From assembly GCA_950295325.1 (NCBI GenBank), contig OX485806.1, forward strand, positions 15,254,001 to 15,318,000: a stretch of 64,000 bases of DNA, written 5' to 3'. The notes below the pieces were generated by a model. The model was not told the DNA's origin and made no database searches. It was given only the letters and a program-made list of their open reading frames with translations. This DNA comes from Polytrichum commune. Lineage: Eukaryota; Streptophyta; Polytrichopsida; Polytrichales; Polytrichaceae. The position numbers and the translations under genes were made by a program. Positions 35,673 to 46,815 of the stretch are shown here, in pieces (position 1 is the stretch's first letter; each line of letters begins with the position of its first letter).

Positions 35673-35679
35673 CTATAAA
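35673..35679 (+). promoter_or_regulatory. TATA box of the invertase gene
   Basis: CTATAAA, followed about 30 bp later by a pyrimidine-rich stretch (CTCTTCTCTTTCGATTC, 35699-35715) suited to a transcription start. The leader from there to the start codon at 36976 is about 1.27 kb. Confidence 0.6.
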
Positions 35680-35699
35680 GGGGGGTTCACCCGAAGAGC

Positions 35700-36975
35700 T
35701 CTTCTCTTTCGATTCGTCGCGTGGCGGGGCTCATCGCAGCAGCTGCTCCACTACCCTCCTAGCCCAGCCAGCCCCCTTTCCCTTCCCTTCCTTTCCCTTT
35801 CTCTTCCTTCCTCCCTTGCTCTTCTTCTGCCCTGCCCTCGCTGTGGTGGTGTAGTTAGTGGATCGGCTGCCTGCGTCTCTTGGCTGCAGCCATTGGCGGC
35901 CATTTTGTCGGGACGGGACGGGACGGGCGGAACCACCATCACCACGGCAGCCTGCCCCTCTTGTTTCTAGCGCACTCACCAGCGCCTTCGCCTCATTCGC
36001 TCCCCTTCCTTTCCTTTCCTTTCCTTTCCTTCCATCACCAAACCCTCGCGCCCTTGGCAGGAGGAGGAGGAGGAAGAAGAACAAGTGACGGAGATTTCCG
36101 AGAAGGGGAAGAGAGACGAGACAGGGGAGGGGGAGGTCCAGGGGCGACGGAGGATCGGCTCACGGCCAGGCAATTGAGCGAGCTTGGGAATCGTGGAGGC
36201 TTGGTGCGGCTGGGCTGGGCTGTGCTGTGTCGTGGTTTTCTTTTTTTACCTCTTTCTTTCTCTTCGTTTCCTTTCCGGTGGCCGTACGTGGGAAGCTGTG
36301 GTTGTAACTGCTGCTGAGGCGGGAGGACCAGGGGGCTGGTCGCTTGGTTTCTGTAGAGAGAAGAGAGAGAGAGAAGAGATTGCGGGCATCGGTTAGACCG
36401 GGGAGCGGATCTGCGAGGGGGAGGGCATTGTGAGCGCGGCAGCCGATCTGGAGGCGGCAGATCGTGGCGGTGCGGTTTGAGTGAGTTTCTTGGTGGCGTG
36501 GGAATACACGCGACAGGCGGGGAGCCCCGGTTGCTGATGTTCATCCCGGAGGCAGAGTTTCTGACCCCTAGGTTCATCGCGGGTAGCAGAGAACCACTAG
36601 TTGTGGTTGTAGCGGCAGCCTAAGGAAGCCTGAGGAGGGGCAGGGTAAGACGGGGCCACTACACCTGATTCTTACAACCTTCCTTAGGATGAGCAAGCAA
36701 AGGGCGCATGCATTGTGAGAGGCGGATTGGAAGCGGGCCAACTCTGGGACTCCGATCTGAATTACATGCGAAGAAGGCTTGATGACCTTGACCTCCCTTT
36801 TCCTTCTGCCGTAGACCTGTCCTTTTCCGCGTTGCAAGGGAGATACAACGTTGTAACTAGAACCTAATCAGACATCTGGATCTGCCACATTTGGAGGACA
36901 CACGCTTGTCACTCTGCTTCCACGTTTGAGGAGAAACATATACAGATACGGGGGAGGAGCTTGAGGCCTTTGGAC
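35700..36975 (+). promoter_or_regulatory. Probable 5' leader of the invertase gene
   Basis: GC-rich with long CT-rich stretches (TTTCC repeats near 36008-36030) and a GGGAC tandem near 35908-35927. Long open frames here lack ATG starts and are low-complexity, so they are not called as genes. A donor-like CAGGGTAAG near 36640 and later acceptor-like sites allow a leader intron, which would remove most upstream ATGs between 36689 and 36975. An upstream ORF with an ATG is listed separately. Confidence 0.45.
36537..36623 (+). CDS. Upstream open reading frame in the invertase leader
   Basis: ATG at 36537 opens a 28-codon frame ending in TAA at 36621-36623, some 350 bp before the main start. It would lie in the retained part of the leader even if the possible intron from about 36643 is removed. 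I see no conserved-peptide signature. If the transcript includes it, it may lower translation of the invertase; that is inference. Confidence 0.3.
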   Translation: MFIPEAEFLTPRFIAGSREPLVVVVAAA

Positions 36976-39900
36976 ATGTATAGTTTTAAGCCCCTGAACC
37001 TGGACACTACGACCTCGGATTCCGCTAATCATACCAATGAATACTACAGTGCAGGTGATAATGGTGACCATATTTTCTCCAAGCTCCATATGGATGTGAG
37101 GCCTCGCTCCATCGAGACTCATCATTCTCTAGATGAAAGGTCCCTAAGTGACATCATATCATCCGGGCTCTCGTCTCCGCGACCTCCTCGGCAATTGGAA
37201 ACTGTCAAGAGTTCCGAATGCCTGGAGGCATTGCTGTCTCCCAGTATCCGTTCGTCCGCGGGTACCCCTCGAGAGTATCATGCCTTCGAGCCCCATCCTA
37301 TGATAGCGGACGCATGGGATGCCTTGAGGAAGTCGATGGTATACTTCAGGTCAAAGCCGGTGGGAACCATAGCTGCACTGGATCCTACAGAGGACTCTCT
37401 CAATTACAATCAGGTGGGTGTGTTTTTGTGCCCAATTTTCTTTTGCCCACGTCTTGGAAAAAGACATGTGAGGTCGTGTTCCACTGTACAGTCAACCTCT
37501 GCAGTTGCATATATTATTTTATTATTATATGCGATCCTGTATATGAGGAAGTTGCATGTCAATATTCTGAGACCGTTCATTCTTGTCTTCCTTGAGCCCT
37601 CCTCGTAACAGCAGCTGATGCTGTTGGACTCTTATGTTAAATAAGTAATTCAAGTGGGTTGACCTGTTATGTGATATTCTGTAGACTTTTCGGAATATCG
37701 TGAAGTAGAGCATTTGCTGGTTTTGTCTGTGTCATCGTAGTTTAGATTGTGTGCAATTGATTGAATTAATATATTGTTGCATCTTATTTTGTACTCTTTG
37801 CATATATTCAAGACAATCTATGACAACCCTAGACGAACCCTATCAGAAACAGAATTCTCCATTTGATTGAAGGGTTGCGGATTCCATATTGGAATGTGTA
37901 GACTTTCCACTATGGCATACGGAGGCTGTTTACCAGTGTTCTGGTAGTATTTCCTTACATAGTCGGATATATCATTATCATTACTTGTGGCAGGAACATC
38001 GTATCATTAGACCTGTGATGATGTAGATTTTTGGTTTAACATAGCACTACAAATCCGAGAATCGTCGGATTTTCATGAAGCCTTGCATGAAGGCCGGCTG
38101 TGACATGTTGATCCTACGATGCATTTATCAGCTTCTGCCTTATCAACAGTTCAACAGGACAGATTTATAGCGTGTGGTGAATCTCTCAGAATGGGTTGTT
38201 AAGATATTTCTCGTTGTTTGGAATGACTCGGGAGCTTTGCAGTATTTTTTTGGTACTTATCTGGATAAGTGAGCATTACTAAGGCTCCTTCAATGTGCTT
38301 CGTAAATCACTCGTTGTTGGCAATTACCTACAGCAATAGAACTCTAGTGTAATGCAATTTTGTGGGAACGGATGTGACCAAATATGATTGTTAAATACAT
38401 CTCTAGATGCCATTACTTGTGACGTGCTTTGATGCTAATGAAAATAATACTCTGCAGGTGTTTGTTAGGGACTTCGTGCCAAGTGCTCTAGCATTTCTTA
38501 TGAATGGCGAGCCAGAAATCGTCAAGAACTTTTTGTTAAAGACATTGCGGCTTCAGTCCATAGAAAAGCGCATTGATTGCTTCACTCTGGGTGAAGGTGT
38601 TATGCCAGCCAGTTTCAAGGTAGGCCCACTCAGGTTCTATGTGCTCCATGTTGTGTAGCGGCTTTATGTGAGAATGTTAGGCGTATCCATAGTGTTTGAA
38701 GCAATCCCTTTTAGAAAGGGAGCTTGTCTCTATAGTGCATTAGCAAGATGTTGGATATTGATGTTTACAAGGTTTACTTTGAAGATGCTATCTGTGATAT
38801 GTTGTATTAAACTGTTTCTTATTTATTGCAGGTCCTCCATGACCCCGTTCGCAAGACTGACACCATGATTGCGGATTTCGGAGAGAGTGCTATTGGAAGA
38901 GTTGCTCCAGTGGATTCTGGTTTCTGGTGGATTATTCTTCTCCGGGCTTATACTAAATCTACAGGAGATCATAGTCTAGCGGACATGCCAGATTGCCAAA
39001 GAGGAATGCGATTGATTTTGACACTATGTCTTGCGGATGGCTTTGACACCTTTCCAACCCTATTGTGTGCCGATGGGTGCTGCATGGTCGATCGGCGGAT
39101 GGTAAGCATCTTTTGATTACACATTTCAGGGTTGTTTTACTTATTTATCAAGGTAACCCATTAAATCTTGTGAGGCAATTATAAGTCCTTCAATATGTGA
39201 ATTGTCGTTGTTGTCCTACAACATCGTGTGTCATATACCTATTGTTTACAGGTCGTGGATTAGCATACATTTGTGGTGTTGTCATTGATCTGTTGCTTTT
39301 TGTATGTGGGTGTAGGGAATTTATGGTTATCCGATTGAAATTCAGTCACTCTTCTTTATGGCTCTGCGATCTGCCAAGAGTCTTATAAAAGCGGAAGGGG
39401 AGGGCAAAGAATTCCTAGAGCGCATTGACAAGCGACTGCATGCTCTTAGTTTCCACATGCGGGAGTATTTCTGGTTGGATCACCAGCAGCTAAACAATAT
39501 CTACCGGTTTAAAACCGAGGAATACTCTCATACTGCCGTGAACAAATTCAATGTTATTCCAGATTCTATTCCAGACTGGATTTTCGATTTTCTGCCACTG
39601 AAAGGAGGATTTTTCATAGGTAATGTTAGCCCTGCTCGAATGGACTTCCGGTGGTTCGCCATTGGCAACATGATGGCAATCCTGTCGTCACTTGCCACAT
39701 CTGAGCAGGCTTCAGCAATCATGGACTTGCTTGAGGCCCGCTGGCCAGAACTTGTAGGAGATATGCCTCTTAAGGTATCTTACCCAGCAATGGAGGGACA
39801 TGAGTGGCGCATTGTCACTGGATGTGACCCAAAGAACACCAGATGGAGTTATCACAATGCTGGATCTTGGCCAGGTAGAGATTGCAGCTTTGATTCATCT

Positions 39901-40346
39901 TCAAAAGTTTTGACCCTTAGTTTCCTTGCGATTTACATATCAAGGGGTGTTTGGCATGTTTCCACATTCCGGGCATGATGTAATTGGGTTTGTAGATCTG
40001 CGGTTTTACAGCACTGTTTTTTCTGACTAGTGTATTTCTTTCTTCAGTGATCCTATGGATGTTGACAGCAGCCTGCATCAAGGCAGGACGGCCACAAATT
40101 GCAAGGCGAGCTATTGAACAGGTAGAGACAAGGTTATCCAAGGATGGATGGCCAGAATATTATGACGGGAAGTTGGGGCGTTATGTTGGAAAGCAGGCAC
40201 GCAAATTCCAGACTTGGTCGATTGCTGGTTACCTTGTCGCTAAAATGATGTTGGAGGATCCTTCACATCTGGGAATGATAGGTCTGGAAGAGGACAAAAA
40301 GATGAGAGCCTCTTGTCTCACAAGATCGGCATCATGGACAGCGTAA
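36976..40346 (+). CDS. Alkaline/neutral invertase, cytosolic type (GH100)
   Basis: Hydrolyses sucrose to glucose and fructose in the cytosol at neutral pH. Five coding exons: 36976-37413, 38458-38619, 38832-39101, 39316-39874 and 40048-40346. All junctions are GT-AG with consistent phase, giving 575 aa, normal for the cytosolic clade (about 550-570). The start is the first in-frame ATG after a stop at 36865. The N terminus has no transit peptide but carries the clade's [12 protein letters not shown] motif. GH100 blocks follow in order: [11 protein letters not shown]-like, [56 protein letters not shown] (probable catalytic Asp), [53 protein letters not shown] (probable catalytic Glu), [16 protein letters not shown]. 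The tail RSASW keeps the Ser phosphorylated for 14-3-3 binding in Arabidopsis CINV1. One oddity: NAGSWP replaces the usual NGGSWP. The gene looks intact. Confidence 0.95.
37414..38457 (+). other. Intron 1 of the invertase gene
   Basis: Donor CAG/GTGGGT and acceptor CTGCAG/GTG. At 1044 nt it is the longest intron of the gene; the others are about 210, 210 and 170 nt. No gene or clear repeat was seen inside. Confidence 0.85.
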
Positions 40347-41430
40347 GAATGATCATAGAGCGTTTAGCTTAAGTGGCTACCTAAATAGCCTATCGCAATA
40401 ACTTTATGTTTGTCGCTCTCATTTCCTGGGGGCTAAGAATCAGCATCCATGGAGGAATGAAAAACTTCCTTTTATGATGCCAGTCTCATCTTTCAGAACA
40501 AAGAATACATCGCCATAAGTTATTGAAGCCATTTGGTTATTCATGAAGAACTTGTGGTGCAACCTGGGTTGGTGGAGGAACTAGCTGGACAATGCAGTAA
40601 TTTTGTACAACAATGCATTCGTCTAATGGACAGTGGGGTGACAGAAGATTGGGAAGGTCTCATGGTCGTGACAGATGGGTTAGAAGGAAAAAAAATCTTC
40701 TGAGGAGATGCATGTGGTAGTGGAGATTTAATAGCGGGTTCTCCTCTGAGTGGTGTGCTGAGTGGGGGTGGAGAGAGTGTAGTAGATGATATCTTGGTCA
40801 GCGCCCTTTTGTGCAGGTGGGATCACATTTACTTGGCCATTACTTGTACAACCTCTATTAGTCACAAGAGATTGAGCTTTCCGGGACCTGAGAATTGACT
40901 GCAACCCCTGTAATGCAATGGTCGCCATATTCTCTTCGCATGAAGGAGGGATCGGCAACCAACAGATGAAAGAAAGAAGGCGTGTACAATGCTGAACCAT
41001 TATTGATTGTCGGATGGCTTATGCGGATCTAGTTAGAGGTAGGAGTAGGGTCTGACGATGATGATGATAAGGAGGGAGGGCCATAATAGGGCTCTGCTAG
41101 AAACTTAGCGACCAGTGCTTGCCCTGTTGTGGGCGGTTTAAAGAATTCATCTCATCCCATGTGGAACTTTCTTGTGATGCTGCTGCCGCATGTATTTATC
41201 GCTGGCTCTGCATCTAAATAGAATCTGCCAGCTAACTTCCTTCTCCAATTTCTCACCTCTGGGAAAAAGAATTCTGGCTTGATAATGTATGATGGGTTCT
41301 GACGGCCTAAAATATCTGCACGGATTTGCATTTTACTCTATTGTATTCTCCTACACGAGTCCAGAGAGAGGGAAGTATCTCAATTTATTCAGCAGATCTT
41401 GTTATTTGTTGTGAATTCTTTTGTTGGAGG
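40347..41430 (+). other. Probable 3' untranslated region and downstream flank of the invertase gene
   Basis: No coding frame. I did not find a canonical AATAAA, so the poly(A) site is unknown. TTGTTATTTGTTGTGAATTC near 41400 is the sort of T/G-rich far-upstream element plants use. The end given is a guess. Confidence 0.3.
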
Positions 41431-41966
41431 TGGTTGATCCTGTCGATGTTCGTTATGACTGTTGGAAGCCTGTGCTGTCTGTTCTGTGGCTAGCAGCCAC
41501 AGAAGGGGTTGTTTTATTTATCGTTCCAGGCGTTAGTTTTGATGCTATATTCTTTCATGACTTATCGCTTTGGCTCCCCATCTCATCTTTCAATTTAGAA
41601 TAGTGTACTGGTGGCCGATGTTCCGCTTTATGGGTTTCCGAGCCTCTGACATTACATGTGACCGTGATATCTTCTGCCTTTCCACCTTCCATCGATTGGA
41701 AGGCCAATTTTGCAGACCCCAATGTACTTGCCTCGTAGGATAAGTTAGGTATTGCTTGTAAGGTAGGCATATGGAACACCAACATCTAACCATATGTGCC
41801 ACCGTCAAACCTTTGGACGCCCCAAAACCTTGGACTGTTTTCCGTTTCGGGGTCTGTGTTGGTTCTGGGTATATACATTCACTCTACCCATGTTACAAAA
41901 TATCCTTCTAGGCTTGGTTCTTGATCTCCTCAATGCCTCTTGACCATAGGGTGTGCAGCTGCCACT
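41431..41966. other. Intergenic DNA, no gene recognised
   Basis: Short open frames only, without family resemblance. Confidence 0.4.
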
Positions 41967-42272
41967 TGGCTCGTTTTTCATGTTTCCATACTTCTAGGGC
42001 TTAGATCTAGACAACAAAACTCGATGCAAATCTATGATGAAACCATCTGCAAAAACTGGACTGAAAATTGAACCTGCCCTTATTGGAAGTGCATGTTTGT
42101 TGATTTCTCAACTGGATACATAAGTCCTCCCTGTTGCGCTCATAGCTAAGTGTAGAAGAGAGGTAGTCCAATCTCTTTTGAACATGTTTGCTCTTTGATC
42201 TTCACCGAACCACATACCAATCAAATCTAGGGGTCGGATTAAAAGAATGAGCCACTCAAGACCCATCTACCT
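41967..42272 (-). mobile_element. Dispersed TIR element, family 2, copy 5 (inverted)
   Basis: Reverse complement of the family order: TCGTTTTTCATGTTTCC, GCAAATCTATGATGAAAC, GTCCAATCTCTTTTGAACAT, ACCAATCAAATCTAGGGG and a terminal GACCCATCTACCT. It lies close downstream of the invertase gene. Confidence 0.6.
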
Positions 42273-43275
42273 ATCTGCACACTTTGGGTCTCACTCCATG
42301 CATTATGTGCATGGAATGTTCTAATTATGAAAGAAAATGCTTAAATACAAATATTAGGAATACTTAATATCGTCAATTTTGTGGGCAAATGTCATAACAT
42401 TATTGAGTATGAATTTGCACTAGGTTGGGACATCCCATGATTATATTCTCAGGGCTCACATGAATGATTGCACACTACTTAATAATGTTATGGTATGGTG
42501 TATAGTATATACGCTTCCTTTGGTTGCTAAATAGTGTGGCTATTGAAAACTCGCCACACCGGTTCTGGTATTTAGTGTTACTTACAAATAGAAATTCTGT
42601 AATAACTATGCACAGAACTATCTACTATAGATCTCATTATTTATGAACAAAGGTCGAATTGGTTGTTAGGACATCATAGATATTAACATCCTTACTTGGT
42701 AAAGACTGCCTTAGCAGTAAACCATAAGCACTATGTAAATCCGAATAGGAAGTGACACTAAATACCACAAACAGTACTGTAGCCATACTACTGAGCAACT
42801 GTAAACCGATAATTGCAACTTGTGAATTGTTAATAGTCTACTAATGTGGCTACAAGAAAATAGTGTGCGATCCTTTGTTACACTTGAATCTTCAACTACT
42901 CATTATGTGCTCATTCGTTCACTTCTAGTTGTGGGGGTAGGGTACTGAATGAAAGATATTGAGAATGTGAATCCAAAGAGCTTAGTTTTACTTCCTAAAT
43001 CCAAGATTTTAGGGAGAAAACATCAAGATCCAAGATGAAGAGCAAATGTTCTTTGATTGATCATTGTGCCCAACTGATGGCTAAGACTTAGGATGCCAAG
43101 ATGTTAATGTAAAAGAGCATAAGGAGCTCTACAAGGTGGGTTGTTTGTTTGTGGAAACGAGCAAACATTGAAGGAGGAATCCTCAAATGAAGCAATTGGA
43201 TGTATTTCTTTTAAGACATGTTGTGGTAGTGAGCCAAACCTTCTACCAAGGCAAGGGTGTCTTAAATGAACACTT
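42273..43275. other. Intergenic DNA with ATTTAGTGT-motif fragments
   Basis: GGTATTTAGTGTTAC near 42570 and GTGACACTAAATACC near 42752 face each other about 180 bp apart. This recalls the ends of the CACTA-like short elements. No gene recognised. Confidence 0.4.
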
Positions 43276-43279
43276 TTAG

Positions 43280-43575
43280 CTTTGCACACACTTCTCGTGG
43301 GATATGAAACATGCAATTAGTGTAAGATATTTAGCAAATCCAAATCTTGCCGTGACCCACTTTCCTCATAATTTCTAGAACTCATGATTATCTTATTCAT
43401 TGTCTAAGTGACGATTCTCTTTCTCATTAATAACTTCCCGCAATTATGGTGGACTATTGACCCTACAATGGTTACCACGTGTAGTGTGTGTAGTCCAATT
43501 CTTTTTAAACACATGTTTTTATGGTGTCCATTCTTAGATCCACACCTAACCAAACACCACTTAAACGGAGGTGTT
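43280..43575. repeat. Dispersed repeat family 3, copy 2
   Basis: GGGATATGAAACATGCAATT, TTAGCAAATCCAAATCTTG, TTATCTTATTCATTGTC and CTTAGATCCACACCTAACC follow the order seen at 24224 and 47660. A short open frame on its minus strand resembles one at 24016-24276 only because both lie in the repeat. Confidence 0.55.
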
Positions 43576-43644
43576 CCCTAAAGATGAATAATTGAATTCG
43601 GGCCAGTTACCTTAGGCATGTGCTCACTTGAAGGAGAGTAAGCC

Positions 43645-43931
43645 CTCGGGGGGTTCACTGGCAAAAATCGTAGAACAACGTGCGATAAAAAATAAGGTCT
43701 AATATATTCATTGTAGATAAATTTTGTAAAAAAACTTACATATAATATAGGGGGTTTTAAAATAGTGAAAAAGGATTACATGTAAAATACCATCACATGT
43801 AAAATACCATCACACCTTTATTTTGAAAAATACCATACCTTGTAATCTTTTCTGCAAGGTAAATAGCCCCCCAATAAATAGGTCCTGAACGCACGTGTAT
43901 GCAAAATATAAGAGGGAGTGAACCCCCCGAG
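43645..43931. mobile_element. hAT-type MITE, copy 1
   Basis: The terminal inverted repeats CTCGGGGGGTTCAC and GTGAACCCCCCGAG are exact over 14 bp. The 287-bp element is flanked by exact 8-bp direct repeats AGTAAGCC (43637-43644 and 43932-43939), the target duplication length of hAT transposons. The subterminal AAGGTAAATAGCCCC and GCACGTG blocks are shared with the element at 48147. Non-coding. Confidence 0.85.
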
Positions 43932-43939
43932 AGTAAGCC

Positions 43940-44599
43940 ACTTGTCGTATAGATAGCAAAACAAGTGGCTCACTCACCTTAAAGGTGCACTCAACAAGTA
44001 CATTGCACACTATTCTCAATCCATCAGAAATATTGTAACCTACAACGTGGAAATCTAACGCTCAATATTATGGGTCGGTAAATAGTGTGCATTGCCCTAT
44101 ACTTATTCACCGATGGTTTAACGCAACTCATGCTTAATTTGACATTGGATTCCTCTAAAGATCGAATTCCTAGACTACTCTAGAGTGCAGCTTCTTGCTT
44201 CGGCTCTTAATAATTATCGTCGTCTTCAAATCTTGCCACATTGGTTGAGACCATCCAAAATCCGAGGTGGAAACTCTAGCTCGGAATTAAAGAACATGCA
44301 CAAGGAAGCACCTTCCGGGTATGGATGTGTGATCATCGATATTATTCTCGCTACTTGACTATTTTGAGATATATAGGTTTGCACATATCCGAAGCTCATT
44401 GATATGTGGGAACACCATTGGCCACTATTGTAGTAAGAGATCAGCCCATGAAATTATTTGTAGTGTGAATCTCAAGGATGATTGTTCGTGTTCATAGTAT
44501 CTTTAAGAAAGAAAATCTGGAAGAAGGTATACTTCATTGTTTCAAGGAGTTTGATGAGATCCGGTTGGTCATTTTGGAACGCACTTCAGTAAAATGGTG
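43940..44599. other. Intergenic DNA, no gene recognised
   Basis: AT-rich, no structure of note. Confidence 0.4.
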
Positions 44600-45040
44600 T
44601 TAGTGTGGGGAGATTTTTGGGCATGGTCGGTCAAAATTCGAGCGTTTCCAAGTCCAACCGGTTGTATGTTGTGATCTTTTGATTTTTTCTTCATTAAGCT
44701 GAGGTTATATTCCATAAATTCTTCTAAAATGAACAACCATTCTTTTGACATAAGATTTCTAAGCATCTACATGGTGGTCATTTTCGCAAAGCAAGGTTAT
44801 TTATTTATTTATTTATTTATTTATTGAAAATTTACAGTTGCTTGTTGAAAGTTCATAGCATACAACTTGAGTGCTCCCCATAAATGTGGAATGCTAGAAC
44901 CAAAAGAGAATTATGCTCATGTGATGCTTGGTCCCAAGGAACGCATTCAAGGAGTTGTGTAATGTTATGGAAGTCTTGATGAACTTCAACTGGTCATTTC
45001 TCAAACTTAACCGGTTCATCTGTAATTAGCAATTGGTTGA
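44600..45040 (+). repeat. Dispersed repeat with CCGGTT motifs, copy 3 (interrupted)
   Basis: The first part (44600-44766) and last part (44950-45040) match the 28085 copy in order. About 180 bp between them, including a (TTTA)n tract at 44788-44824, have no counterpart there and look like an insertion or a more diverged segment. Confidence 0.45.
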
Positions 45041-45071
45041 CCCCATTCATTGAATGGCATCTAGTGAACAT

Positions 45072-45140
45072 ACACACAACCGCACACACACACACACAAC
45101 ACATACATACATACATACATACATACATACATACATACAC
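45072..45140. repeat. Compound (CA)n / (CATA)n microsatellite
   Basis: CA repeats followed by about ten CATA/ATAC units. Confidence 0.9.
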
Positions 45141-46815
45141 ACACTCATTTTCAAAATTGGACATAACATTATTCAACTGCATGGTTGTGTTCCATTGTAT
45201 ATTTAGCATCTGATATGGCCCTCCACTATCTTACCTTCATGGGAGAAACTTAAGAAAAAGGAAAAAGTTGATGCCGTTACACATAATGCATGGTGTCAAT
45301 ATGAATAGTAAGAATATTGTGAATAGTGTGGGTATTTTTTTTAATGATGGTGTTGTTGTGAATACTATTTCTAGAGAATAATACCGAGATGAACAGTGAT
45401 CTCCAAAGAAATATTTTGTGATGAACAATTATTCCTATGCATAATGCTAAGAGTATAACTCCAGCCAAATTTCCAAGTTCAACATGAATGTATAAATAAT
45501 AAACGAATATTCTCACTTGGTTCAAGGGGCCCACAAAATATAATTGACATATTCCAGGGTCATGGAAACGACCCACGTGGATGAATAATGTTACGGAGTC
45601 ACAAGGGTTTTGAAGTTGAACATGAGATAAGCTTTGGGAATAATGATGAATTCACACACACAACATTCAAGAAGCATGCCGCGCCCTTGGTAAGAAGTGG
45701 GACCCATGGGTACTTAAGGAACCTTATTTTTGTGCTTTTGGAAAAGTATCTATGGCTTAGGAGGATCTTGAGGTGGGACCGCCGTCCACCCACACAATTG
45801 AGTGCACCTTCCCCATATTTTTAAAGGTTTTTGGGCTCCCCAAAAATACTGGAGCCACTTTATCAATCTTTGGGTCCCATTATATATTTATCCCTATGTT
45901 CCATCCTTCACGGGTCACCTAAAGTGTGGTAGATATAGAATAAAACTTGTGGATATATGAAACCAACAAAATCGTCCACACCTTATTGCAAGTCCCTACA
46001 ATCTAGAGAAGATACTCTAAACTCCATAATATCAACCTCCTTAATGTCTCTCCTTCTCTTCCATTCCAGAACCCTAGGGAGCGGATGTTCTTAGTTGAAA
46101 TTTCACTCCTTGTTGTCACGTTTACCTCTCATATGTCATGGGTTTTGACATTAAAATAAACCACCAAAGAATTCAAACCACACGCTTGCATGCATCAAGT
46201 ATTCATCATTGTAACTATTGTCATTATTGCTACGTTGACTTTGTGCTATTCCGTAATATCACATGGTACACTAATTCTCTTTTATCACGCATCTGTATTC
46301 ACACTAGAGAACTCCTTAATATCACGTCCACTTTGGTTGCCACAAGTGTGATATTACAGAGTTTAGAGTGTAGTTGCTCAATGAACATGTTATCCATCTA
46401 TGCATAGCTACAACCTAATGGAAAATAAGACAAAACACTATGATGTTATTTTTCAATCACAAAATTCTCCAAATTACGTACATGACAAATGATATGCAAT
46501 TTTTTTCTTTCTAACAAATGGTTCTCCATTGCAAAGAGGAGTACAAACACAACTATAAGACCAACATGCCATACAAGGAACCATGCTTGAAGGAAACCAA
46601 CCACACTGACAAGAGGTCAAAAAGAACTGAGGAACACAATAACATTTTTGAATTGTCCATGATATTTGTATATTGATACCCAAAATTATTTTGGGAGTGC
46701 CCAATTAACATAAGGTTTTGAAAATATACCAAGGCCTACTAAGCTACCATTTCTTTCAAATAATACAGAACAGTATGTATTATTTGAATCTATATACATA
46801 GAATCTTTATGGTAG
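45141..46815. other. Intergenic DNA, no gene recognised
   Basis: Several short open frames on both strands, none with a recognisable domain. Confidence 0.5.

Noticed and set aside
35731-36577. Long open frames in the invertase leader on both strands (117-180 codons)
   Set aside because: They are GC- and CT-repeat driven, low in complexity, overlap one another on both strands, and the plus-strand ones start at non-ATG codons. They lie in the untranslated leader.
24016-43316. Similar peptides from minus-strand frames at 24016-24276 and 43104-43316
   Set aside because: The likeness comes from both frames lying in copies of the same non-coding dispersed repeat, not from a conserved protein.
45072-45140. 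Regular CATA repeat considered as a CRISPR-like or satellite array
   Set aside because: It is a simple tetranucleotide microsatellite without spacers.
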